From Bacillota bacterium (GTDB lineage Bacteria > Bacillota > Clostridia > Lachnospirales > Lachnospiraceae), in the NCBI GenBank assembly GCA_023424995.1, contig JAFADH010000194.1, positions 1-27,559 of the forward strand: a DNA stretch of 27,559 nt. The letters are read 5' to 3'. Position 1 is the stretch's first letter; each line of letters opens with the position of its first letter. Under the pieces are notes generated by a model, which was not told the DNA's origin, ran no database searches, and saw only the letters and a list, made by a program, of their open reading frames with translations. Below, one piece after another: positions 15,972-22,864 of this stretch. Made by a program: the position numbers and the translations under genes.

Positions 15972-18452
15972 TTATATCAATGTAATAATTTCTGAAGTTT
16001 TGGCATATGTGTTATCTTCTCCGGATAACCGCCCATGCAGATCTGTCTTTTCACCGTTAAAGCCAGGTATATCCCGGGTATAGATCAATCTCTTATCCGT
16101 TTTACTGTGGTTAAATGCGCGAACAACTATTGTTTCTTTTTCTTTAAACATTGTAACAACCTCTAACGACGGATCCTCAAAGCAAATTACACTCGAGTTC
16201 ATTATCTCCGGTTTTGCAGTTATCGATTGCACGATGAACGGCTCATTATTTCTTTCATTATAAAAAGGAAGACATCCATCCTCATAGTCTCCTTTATGTA
16301 TCACAAGCGAATATCCTATCTGTGTTCTACCTTTAAGCGGCTGATATCCCCACCAAAAGCCGGCATGATATCCAAAAGCCTGTGTAAGAGAGAATTGATT
16401 ATCCACCAGAGAATATCCGTTGACATGATCGCAGAGAATGCCAATACCGTAATTTTTTTCCGCATCATAAAAATCTATATACTGATGTATCATACTATTT
16501 TTTATCTCATCCCAGCCTCCAAACCTGGTATCATAAATTTCACTCTTATAATTCTCAAAGGGAGCATGCTTTGTAATCGTGAATTCCTCCATCGGCAAAG
16601 GAATACCAATACTCATTTTATAATCCTCTCTGCAGCTGGAACGTTTAGTTCCATGAAATTCCTCACCTTTTTTCGGTTTTCCGGGATATCCGATATCGGT
16701 TTCCTCCTGAAACATTACAGAGCTGGTAAAATCCATCTTCTTATCCCCTTCTCTGATTTCGGCTATGGTTTCAAAATGAATCCCGTGAAACTCTCCATTA
16801 AACTTAATTTTGGCATATATCGGACCATTAACTAAAATCTCATGTTTCACAACACATGCATCGTTTGATACAAAAGCATCTTCATTAACCATAAAGCCTT
16901 TCAGTATACCAATTGCGCCTTGCTTCGCAACAAAATCCCTTTGAAGCTCCTTATCAAACAGCTTAACAATTGAGCCTCCTCTCGTCACATCAAACACCAC
17001 CGATAACAGAGAGGTTTCCACCGCAATCGTATTCTGCATCGTGATCTTTGCAATATTGACAGCACGGCTCGGACGGCTCCTTAATAACTTTACGCAATAT
17101 GTGCTGTATCCTATCCCTTCAACGCTTGCCGTAAAACAAAGATTGGCAGCGGCAATACTTTCATCTTGGTATTTTCTGATCGCTTTCCATTGCGATGAAC
17201 ATTTTTGACCGTCACTGTCATACACTTCAAGATCAAAACAGCCTTTTGGAAGAGTTATAACACTCTCTGCCTGATCCGTTCTCTTTGTACCCAAGGTATT
17301 ATAAACTCTAATATAACGTTCAGAGCAGACCTTATCTTCATCCTCTGCTTTTACCTGCAGATAATCAAAAACATTATGTTCAACCTCCGTCAGCAGCAGC
17401 TGTCCTTTGGCGGTAAGGTAATCCGCACGGAAAGCCCAGGTCTTTAAAGGACTGCCGGATGTAGTTGCACAGATAAATCCATCATGATGCTGCGATAAAA
17501 GCAGCACATCCCATGCTTCTTTCAGTTTGTCCCTGGAAATCTGCAGTTCCATGCCATGGATTTCAGCTAAGGTTAACAGTTTTTCTATTTGTAAGGTACG
17601 GTTTTCCAGCGCCCTAACCTTTCTGCACATCTGCTGAAGAGTGATATTTCCCCAGGGCAGCGTACAAAGCACCGATTCCTGCGAGAATTTAATCCTCCCC
17701 TCAAGATCGTCCCGGAACCGCTCAAAATATTCCCTCCAGGTGACATATTCTACCGGAATACCGCTAATCAGAGGACGGGCGCTCCATCCCAAATCCTGCA
17801 GGCACATTCCGACCGGATGCTTGATCCCGTTCTCCGCACATTTATCTGCAAAATCCCGAATACAGGAATATTCATAGCCCGAAGCCTCCGTAGCACTGCA
17901 GCTCACCAGCTCCTCACATTCATAACGCACAACAGCAGGTATACCGGAGCCATCCGCAGAAGTCAGATAAACCATCCCGCCTTTCATCTTATCCATATAA
18001 CCGCCCCAGGCAGTGGGATTTTTTAGACTGATCCGCTGATATCCAAGCTTTTTGCAGATTTGCGGTAAGGCCGATGTAAAGCAGGGTTCCTGTACCGCAT
18101 AGGTATCCACCACTGCATCTTTAAAATGTTTCTTTAATAACTCAACTCCGCGAACCAATTGCCTGATATTACTCTCCCCATTGACTGCCCAGCAGAAGGG
18201 CTGCCCATAGCTTCCGCCGATAAACTCCACCCTATAAGAGGTTGCATCCTCCGAAACAAACTTTTGCAGTCTTTTATAGACTTCATAATCATGTATTCTT
18301 AAATAATCCCAGCTCTCCGGCTCTATTTCTAAGCTTATTTTCCATTTCGGATGACTTTCCAGGGCATCTAATATATCTTCCCAGGATCCCACCGGCATAT
18401 GTCCCTCTATGCCGCCGTGGTACCCATCAACAAAATACAATTTTTCGGACAT
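15972..18452 (-). CDS. Divergent GH38-like glycosidase, cytoplasmic, with altered active-site motifs
   Basis: An 826-aa GH38-related protein of uncertain activity. I chose the ATG at 18452 because GGAG lies 7 nt upstream and the catalytic fold starts at once (LYFVDGYHGGIEGHMPVGSW). An upstream TTG at 18530 would add 26 residues with a poor ribosome binding site. The N-terminal beta domain of the neighbouring GH38 is absent. Related motifs are GGSYGQPF...NGESNIRQ (versus the EPDCNLISGES block), YAVQEPCFTSALPQICKKLGY (versus WLPDVFGNSYAMPQILKKSG) and SQHHDGFICATT (versus FHDSLPGS). In that alignment the nucleophile Asp falls on Gln121 with Glu122 next, and the HxD zinc pair becomes HGG. So it is either a variant chemistry or subfamily, or a catalytically changed partner of the canonical GH38. 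It has no signal peptide and is the first gene of the operon. Confidence 0.8.
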   Translation of the reverse strand: MSEKLYFVDGYHGGIEGHMPVGSWEDILDALESHPKWKISLEIEPESWDYLRIHDYEVYKRLQKFVSEDATSYRVEFIGGSYGQPFCWAVNGESNIRQLVRGVELLKKHFKDAVVDTYAVQEPCFTSALPQICKKLGYQRISLKNPTAWGGYMDKMKGGMVYLTSADGSGIPAVVRYECEELVSCSATEASGYEYSCIRDFADKCAENGIKHPVGMCLQDLGWSARPLISGIPVEYVTWREYFERFRDDLEGRIKFSQESVLCTLPWGNITLQQMCRKVRALENRTLQIEKLLTLAEIHGMELQISRDKLKEAWDVLLLSQHHDGFICATTSGSPLKTWAFRADYLTAKGQLLLTEVEHNVFDYLQVKAEDEDKVCSERYIRVYNTLGTKRTDQAESVITLPKGCFDLEVYDSDGQKCSSQWKAIRKYQDESIAAANLCFTASVEGIGYSTYCVKLLRSRPSRAVNIAKITMQNTIAVETSLLSVVFDVTRGGSIVKLFDKELQRDFVAKQGAIGILKGFMVNEDAFVSNDACVVKHEILVNGPIYAKIKFNGEFHGIHFETIAEIREGDKKMDFTSSVMFQEETDIGYPGKPKKGEEFHGTKRSSCREDYKMSIGIPLPMEEFTITKHAPFENYKSEIYDTRFGGWDEIKNSMIHQYIDFYDAEKNYGIGILCDHVNGYSLVDNQFSLTQAFGYHAGFWWGYQPLKGRTQIGYSLVIHKGDYEDGCLPFYNERNNEPFIVQSITAKPEIMNSSVICFEDPSLEVVTMFKEKETIVVRAFNHSKTDKRLIYTRDIPGFNGEKTDLHGRLSGEDNTYAKTSEIITLI

Positions 18453-18689
18453 AGGCACGCTCCAATCTATAAAAATTTTGTAATTTGAATACTTTTGACT
18501 ATCATGACTTGCCAGACGGTATTCAATCAATTATTGCTACTCACAAGGGCAGCAATATCATCTTAAGCCGCTTTATTTCTTCTAACGTTAACGCATGAGA
18601 TAAACCGTCTTTCAATAACCTTATGTTTTATTCCATTGCTGTCACAACTTCACATGTTAATAATATCATACTCTTTATAATTATTAAAA

Positions 18690-18711
18690 CATATTTTATT
18701 ATTAATATAAC
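18690..18711. promoter_or_regulatory. Shared AT-rich motif just downstream of the GH38 promoter
   Basis: CATATTTTATTATTAATATAAC begins (on the minus strand) about 4 bp after the -10 box, near the expected start of transcription. It shares TTTATTATTA with the copies at 19008 and 20248. Its position matches that of the palindrome at the ABC operon start. Confidence 0.4.
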
Positions 18712-18715
18712 ATAT

Positions 18716-18744
18716 ATATTATCACATAATATATAACTCGTCAA
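18716..18744 (-). promoter_or_regulatory. Sigma-A-type promoter of the GH38 operon
   Basis: On the minus strand, TTGACG (18739-18744) and TAATAT (18716-18721) are 17 bp apart. Transcription should start near 18708, giving a leader of about 255 nt before the ATG at 18452. The leader holds a TATTGCT/AGCAATA hairpin (18532-18557). The rest of the 18453-19057 divergent region is AT-rich with no visible gene. Confidence 0.7.
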
Positions 18745-18985
18745 TATATGCTGCTTTGTAATTTGAATTAATACTCCAATGCATTTTACTGATTATTTCC
18801 CTTTTTTTAATATCTATATTATTATTAATAATTATAAGCAAAGCTCAGATATTCTCAGCTTCCGAAGTTGAAACATATTTAATTCATTGAAACAGAAATA
18901 TTAAATTACTACGGCTCCCTGGAATTGTATATCATCATTTTATTATTTATATCTGTTAGTATATGTACAAACAATGCACATTATA

Positions 18986-19014
18986 TTGACTTTATCCTCC
19001 TATTAACATATACT
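18986..19014 (+). promoter_or_regulatory. Sigma-A-type promoter of the esterase gene
   Basis: TTGACT (18986-18991) and TATACT (19009-19014) with a 17-bp spacer. The start of transcription should be about 19021, leaving a leader of about 37 nt. Confidence 0.75.
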
Positions 19015-19025
19015 TTTATTATTAG
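19008..19025. promoter_or_regulatory. Shared AT-rich motif overlapping the esterase -10 box
   Basis: ATATACTTTTATTATTAG includes the -10 hexamer and runs past the expected start site. It is the closest match to the copy at 9182-9199. Confidence 0.42.
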
Positions 19026-19057
19026 TTAAATTAAAACAGAAAGGACATATTCTTATA

Positions 19058-20062
19058 ATGAATTTTAATTTTTTATCCATGAGTCTGCGTCACGGACTTT
19101 TTCACAATGAAGGAGATGGCATCTCCTGTTTTCTTCCCGGAAGCGCAATCAGTGTACGTTTTCAAGGAAGAGATCTCACAGTCGAAATAGAGGATTTAAG
19201 TAATAACGGAAAAAGCTGGCTCAACATCTGCATCGACAAGCTTCCCATTCGAGTTATAAGAATTGATCCCGAAAAAAGATATTACCTCCTTGCAGACGAT
19301 CTTGAGGATACCATACACACCGTGACACTGCAAAAACGCACTGAGGCCGGATTCGGAAGTTTAAAGTTTGTTAACCTGACTTCAGAAAACGGTCATTTTA
19401 TAGAACCCCCATCCCCTCGCCCGCATCAAATTCTATTTATCGGCGATTCCATTACCTGCGGTTACGGAAACGAGGCACAGATTCCTTCCGACTGCGATGC
19501 TTCCCGCGAGAACAACGCACTGGCTTACAGTTCTCTGACAGGTAAATTATTGAATGCCGAAACCTTAATTGCAGGTGCCTCGGGAACAGGCTGCTATCAG
19601 AACTATGGCGGTACAAAGGACGGACGTATGTCAGATTATTTTATGGATACCATATGCCCCGACCTGGATCAAAAATCGATTGACCGCTTTCACCCGGAAG
19701 TAATTGTGATCAACCTGGGAACTAACGATTGGTCCGTTCCAATCGATCCTTCCGATTACATTCAACAATATCGCAAACTAGTTGATTTCATTCGCAACCG
19801 TTACCCTTTAGCCGAACTGTTTTGCGTAATCGGCCCTATGTCACTCGGACCGAGTCCGTATTTAGAAACTCTGGTAAAAACCATTAACGAGGAAGGTGAT
19901 TCTCATATTCATTTTATGGAATTTCCTCTTATTAATCGATTGGAAGAGGGAATAGGCGGCGATGGTCATCCTTCCGTTAAAAAGCATCACCGGATGGCAG
20001 TCCAACTGGCAGAAAAAATCTGTCAGGTGTGTAAAAACTACACACTTTCGCCTATTGCCTAA
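19058..20062 (+). CDS. SGNH/GDSL carbohydrate esterase, CE2-like, cytoplasmic
   Basis: A predicted O-acetyl esterase of 334 aa that would remove acetyl groups from imported sugars. The layout is that of CE2 enzymes: an N-terminal beta-sandwich (about 8-115), then an SGNH hydrolase domain. Block I is LFIGDSITCGYGNEA (Ser131), block II is GASGTG (173-178), block III is GTND (Asn223), and block V is GDGHPS with Asp302 and His304. CE2 enzymes often use a Ser-His dyad. There is no signal peptide, unlike secreted acetylxylan esterases. ATG at 19058 has AAAGGA about 12 nt upstream, a rather long spacing; the next in-frame ATG (codon 8) has no better site. It is divergent from the GH38 operon and shares the candidate operator motif, which supports a role in the same pathway. 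Confidence 0.87.
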   Translation: MNFNFLSMSLRHGLFHNEGDGISCFLPGSAISVRFQGRDLTVEIEDLSNNGKSWLNICIDKLPIRVIRIDPEKRYYLLADDLEDTIHTVTLQKRTEAGFGSLKFVNLTSENGHFIEPPSPRPHQILFIGDSITCGYGNEAQIPSDCDASRENNALAYSSLTGKLLNAETLIAGASGTGCYQNYGGTKDGRMSDYFMDTICPDLDQKSIDRFHPEVIVINLGTNDWSVPIDPSDYIQQYRKLVDFIRNRYPLAELFCVIGPMSLGPSPYLETLVKTINEEGDSHIHFMEFPLINRLEEGIGGDGHPSVKKHHRMAVQLAEKICQVCKNYTLSPIA

Positions 20063-20151
20063 GCTTCCTTATTAAAATGTCAATGTTCTGCTCTTACCCA
20101 AAGATTGAAAAAACGGATTTTATGCAAATTGTACCTGTCAGAATACAAATA

Positions 20152-20173
20152 AAAAGCCCATAGCAGGGCTTTT
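20152..20173 (+). terminator. Intrinsic terminator after the esterase gene
   Basis: AAAAGCCC-ATAGCA-GGGCTTTT is an 8-bp stem with a 6-nt loop and flanking A and T runs, about 90 nt past the esterase stop. The A/T symmetry lets it work in either direction. Confidence 0.75.
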
Positions 20174-20188
20174 CATCTGCAAGACCCA

Positions 20189-20204
20189 TATTACAGCTGT
20201 AATA
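20189..20204. promoter_or_regulatory. Perfect 16-bp palindrome upstream of the regulator gene
   Basis: TATTACAGCTGTAATA is perfectly self-complementary and lies 43 bp before the -35 box of the GntR-family gene. The position suits a protein-binding site, possibly autoregulatory. It does not resemble the AT-rich motif shared by the other units. No gene lies in 20063-20362. Confidence 0.45.
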
Positions 20205-20246
20205 AAACATATTAATTGTATAAAGCAGCAATATAATATATTAATC

Positions 20247-20274
20247 TTGACTTTTATTATTATTAATGTATTCT
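20247..20274 (+). promoter_or_regulatory. Sigma-A-type promoter of the regulator gene, overlapping the shared motif
   Basis: TTGACT (20247-20252) and TATTCT (20269-20274) with a 16-bp spacer. The spacer TTTATTATTATTAATG carries the TTTTATTAT core found at the other promoters. GTATTCTTTATA (20268-20279) resembles the half-site GTATACTTTATA at 9020. Autoregulation is plausible. Confidence 0.6.
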
Positions 20275-20362
20275 TTATAAGTAAGATAACATGTTGTGAA
20301 TAGTTATTAATCGTTATATAATACATATATTCTTAATTCAATAAATAAGGGAGGTATATACT

Positions 20363-21430
20363 TTGGAAAGTGAACTTAAATATGAAATCATCCGGCAATC
20401 GATCATAAATCAAATACAGTCAGGCGAACTCTCTCCCGGAGATAAATTATCCAATGAAGAAGACTATATGAAAAAATTCGGTGTCAGCGGAATAACGGTG
20501 CGAAAAGCCATGACAGAATTAGCCAGAGAAGGTTATATCGTAAGAATAAAAAGAAAAGGTTCTTTTGTAAATCAACCGAAAGCAGCCGAAAAGTCAAGTC
20601 ACTTAATCGCCCTGATCCTATCTGCCGAGGATTACCATGACATCTCCTACATGAAAATCATAAAAGGTGCACAGCGTATGGCTGCAGAATACAATTACTC
20701 TCTGATCGTCGAATGGAGTAACGAAAATCTGGCTGTAGAGCAAGCTTCTATTCTTAAAATGCTGGATCGTAACGTTGACGGTTTTTTGATTTATCCCTTT
20801 GATCCTGTGAAAAGCATAGAAAATTATAGAATCATTGATCAGCGGAGCATCCCTTATGTATTAATCGACCGTTATAACCTGGAATACCCCAGTTATTTTT
20901 CCGGCTGCAATAATTATGACGGAGCTATATTAGCAACAAAAGAATTACTGCGTCTTAAGCATACGAAAATCAAATTTGCCAGTTACCACTTTTTTCTTAA
21001 CTCCGAGCAGGAACGCTTTGACGGGTACTGCAGTGCTATGAGGCAGTCGGCTCTTTCTGTGACAGATGATAATTTATTAAGCAACATAAATTACGATGAG
21101 CTTGCAGACAGCATTCGCCGGCATGACATCACAGCTTTAATGTGTTGTAATGATAAGCTTGCCATAAAGATTATGAAGCAGCTTTTAGAACGTAATATTC
21201 GAATTCCCCAGGATGTTTCTATCATGGGCTTTGATGATTGGGATAATCCATATGATTTGCCCATCCGGTTATCAACGGTCAGACAGCCCTTTGAAGAGAT
21301 AGGCAGCAATGCCGCCAATCTGCTGATCGATGCGATACAAGGCAAGGTTCAAGGCGGGAGTACCAAAATATTATCCAGTGTTTCATTAGTAATCCGCGAT
21401 TCAACTTGTGTAAACCCTTATTCGCAATGA
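20363..21430 (+). CDS. GntR-family transcriptional regulator with LacI-type sugar-sensing domain
   Basis: A 355-aa DNA-binding repressor or activator of AraR-like architecture. It starts with TTG at 20363; GGGAGG lies 8 nt upstream. Residues 1-68 form the GntR winged helix (SGELSPGDKL, then FGVSGITVRKAMTELAREGYI, then GSFV). Residues about 78-350 form a LacI/GalR-type periplasmic-binding fold (LIALILSAEDYHD near the start; VDGFLIYPFD; IPYVLIDRY; MCCNDKLAIKIMKQL; VSIMGFDDWDNPYDLPIRLSTVRQPFEEIGSNAA). Such proteins release or change DNA binding when a sugar binds. It is the only regulator in the window and sits beside the glycosidase and esterase genes, so it is the likely controller of this locus through the AT-rich motif. 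Confidence 0.92.
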   Translation: MESELKYEIIRQSIINQIQSGELSPGDKLSNEEDYMKKFGVSGITVRKAMTELAREGYIVRIKRKGSFVNQPKAAEKSSHLIALILSAEDYHDISYMKIIKGAQRMAAEYNYSLIVEWSNENLAVEQASILKMLDRNVDGFLIYPFDPVKSIENYRIIDQRSIPYVLIDRYNLEYPSYFSGCNNYDGAILATKELLRLKHTKIKFASYHFFLNSEQERFDGYCSAMRQSALSVTDDNLLSNINYDELADSIRRHDITALMCCNDKLAIKIMKQLLERNIRIPQDVSIMGFDDWDNPYDLPIRLSTVRQPFEEIGSNAANLLIDAIQGKVQGGSTKILSSVSLVIRDSTCVNPYSQ

Positions 21431-21460
21431 CTGGGATTGGGAATCTCCTATAAAGTAAAA

Positions 21461-21511
21461 AAGAGACTAAGTCTATAGGTCTTAAAAGCCGGTCCAAAGA
21501 CTTAGCCTCTT
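21461..21511 (-). terminator. Terminator hairpin between convergent units
   Basis: Arms 21461-21474 and 21498-21511 pair at 13 of 14 positions; the odd pair is G-U on the minus strand and A-C on the plus strand. On the minus strand the stem is followed by TTTTTTACTTT, a good U-tract. This suits a terminator for minus-strand transcription from the nitroreductase side. It may also stop the regulator transcript, but with no U-tract on the plus strand. Confidence 0.7.
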
Positions 21512-21517
21512 GATTTC

Positions 21518-21781
21518 TCATAGGATATTAAATACAGGAAGCTGCTGTAATATTCGTTTATCCATGTCGTTATCCATATCCGATATATCACCAATATCCA
21601 ATGCGAGTCTTAATGCCGCCACATCTCCGGCACTGCCTTCCGTCGTCACACGGGACCTGCTTCGGGGCTTGATCGCTTCACGCTGCTCAATTCCAGTGCC
21701 GCCGAACTGAGCAACCGCACCGGTCAAACATTCTCCCTGTCTCCTTGATTTCGCCGGTTTTAGGGCACCCATCTCGTCCAT
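21518..21781 (-). CDS. Doubtful small ORF of unknown function
   Basis: An 87-aa open frame on the same strand as the nitroreductase, ending 7 nt before the terminator hairpin. The sequence is hydrophilic and acidic near the end (DIGDISDMDNDMDKR), with no family I recognise and no membrane segment. GAGG lies only 1 nt before the first ATG but about 10 nt before a second ATG at codon 4. Its position before a terminator favours transcription, but it could equally be a gene remnant or 3' UTR; the rest of 21431-21833 holds no better candidate. Confidence 0.25.
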   Translation of the reverse strand: MDEMGALKPAKSRRQGECLTGAVAQFGGTGIEQREAIKPRSRSRVTTEGSAGDVAALRLALDIGDISDMDNDMDKRILQQLPVFNIL

Positions 21782-21833
21782 ACCTCATTAGCCCTACAAT
21801 ATATTTACACGGCCTGGAGACATAGTATCCTTA

Positions 21834-22418
21834 TCATTTGATAATATGTGTCGTACCCGGTCTGCGTGCCGGCGGCGCTGACGCTTTGCCTATATATCCG
21901 ATTGCAGCTGCAGAGCAGATCGTGTGTTCCTTGGGGATACCCAGCCCGGAGAGGAATTCCCGTATACCGGGGTCATTGCGCAGCCAATGCAGCTGATTCA
22001 GATAACAGCTGCCCAATCCCAGGGACTGGGCGGCAAGGAAGATATTCTCCAGGCCAAGCGCACAGTCGGCCATGGCATTCTCATAGTTTGGCTTGTTGGA
22101 AGCAATAATGACGGTGGGTGCATGGTAGTAGAAATTATAACTCTCCCTCTGCGCAGAAGCTCTTGCCCCGAGCTTGCCGGGATAATCATCGTCCGGCGTC
22201 CAATGCTGAAAGCCTTCCCGTACCAGTTCATTGAGTTTCAAAAGAATTTCTTTATTCTGGATAGCGGTGAACAACCAGCTCTGGTTGTTTCCTCCGCTGG
22301 GCGCCCAGACGGCAGCCTCCAGCAGTGTTTCGAGCTGCTCCTCTTCAATTTGCCGCTCAGTAAAATTACGGGTGCTCCGACGTGAATGAATAATGTCAAG
22401 GATCTCATTCCTAATCAT
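21834..22418 (-). CDS. Nitroreductase-family FMN oxidoreductase
   Basis: A small flavoprotein of 194 aa, probably an NAD(P)H-dependent reductase. ATG at 22418 has AGGAGG 7 nt upstream. The N-terminal SRRSTRNFTERQI is the usual FMN-phosphate-binding start of the family, followed by WAPSGGNNQSW. The mid-region ADCALGLENIFLAAQSLGLGSCYLNQL is the dimer-core helix signature, and the C-terminal CSAAAIGYIGKA is also typical. The physiological substrate cannot be inferred; the family ranges from nitroaromatic and quinone reduction to other redox chemistry. It lies directly downstream of a galE remnant and shows no link to the sugar genes. Confidence 0.9.
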   Translation of the reverse strand: MIRNEILDIIHSRRSTRNFTERQIEEEQLETLLEAAVWAPSGGNNQSWLFTAIQNKEILLKLNELVREGFQHWTPDDDYPGKLGARASAQRESYNFYYHAPTVIIASNKPNYENAMADCALGLENIFLAAQSLGLGSCYLNQLHWLRNDPGIREFLSGLGIPKEHTICSAAAIGYIGKASAPPARRPGTTHIIK

Positions 22419-22483
22419 GGCATTTCCTCCTGTCCCGCACCCGGAATTGCTCCTGTATGCGTGTTTTTTCCGGCGATTGTTTT

Positions 22484-22678
22484 TTACACCGGAGTTGTTA
22501 GATTGTTGGGAAGCCCCTTTGGATCTCCGCCCGTCAATCCGCCCTCATGCGCCTCGATCCCATTAAAATACCTAAGGATTATTATATTCCAATTTGATCC
22601 GGCTGTACAGAGGTCACGGAAAATCTCCTCCGGCATCAGCTTGATTCTGCCGCAGCTGTTGCCGCGAAGGCTTGCCGC
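22484..22678 (-). pseudogene. galE: Remnant of UDP-glucose 4-epimerase (galE)
   Basis: Translating the minus strand in the frame ending at TAA 22484-22486 gives a run that matches the middle of GalE. It reads NSCGRIKLMPEEIFRDL, then SNWNIIILRYFNGIEAHEGG, then LTGGDPKGLPNNLT. Intact GalE proteins have NPYGRTKLMIEEILRDL, WNIVLLRYFNPIGAHxSG and IGEDPxGIPNNLMPY (from memory). The catalytic Tyr of YGRTK is Cys here, the frame stops right after the PNNL motif, and a stop lies shortly upstream. Only about 60 codons remain of a protein of roughly 330-340 aa. A weaker resemblance may extend to about 22770. The rest of 22419-22864 holds the nitroreductase ribosome binding site and a terminator. Confidence 0.82.
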
Positions 22679-22800
22679 TCGACTTACTTATCACCTGCCG
22701 CTTACCCGGGTGCTGCATCACCAGCGGTAACCCCGGCAAGGTATTTCCATTGGATGAATGCTTCTTAACATAAAGTAAACAGCTCCCCGGACAAAATTCA

Positions 22801-22836
22801 AGCCACCCGGCTTCAAAACCTCGCTGCCGGGTGGCT
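22801..22836 (-). terminator. Terminator of the second ABC operon
   Basis: AGCCACCCGGC (22801-22811) pairs exactly with GCCGGGTGGCT (22826-22836): an 11-bp GC-rich stem with a 14-nt loop, 28 nt past the solute-binding protein stop. On the minus strand TGAATTTTG follows, a moderate U-tract. Confidence 0.8.
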
Positions 22837-22864
22837 CTTCCTCCCGGTTACCCGGGATACCATA

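Noticed and set aside
18453..18530. 26-residue N-terminal extension of the divergent GH38-like protein from a TTG codon
   Set aside because: Poor ribosome binding site at TTG, a good GGAG before the internal ATG at 18452, and the fold's first strand begins right after that ATG.
18585..18598. Second cre-like site in the GH38 leader (around AACGTTAACG)
   Set aside because: Matches only about 11 of 14 consensus positions; too weak to report as a feature.
20138..20326. 62-aa minus-strand frame upstream of the regulator
   Set aside because: Overlaps the esterase terminator and the regulator promoter; low-complexity Ile/Tyr-rich peptide from AT-rich DNA.
22386..22730. 114-aa plus-strand frame next to the nitroreductase
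   Set aside because: Antisense to the galE remnant, whose minus-strand translation is clearly recognisable; the plus-strand peptide looks random.
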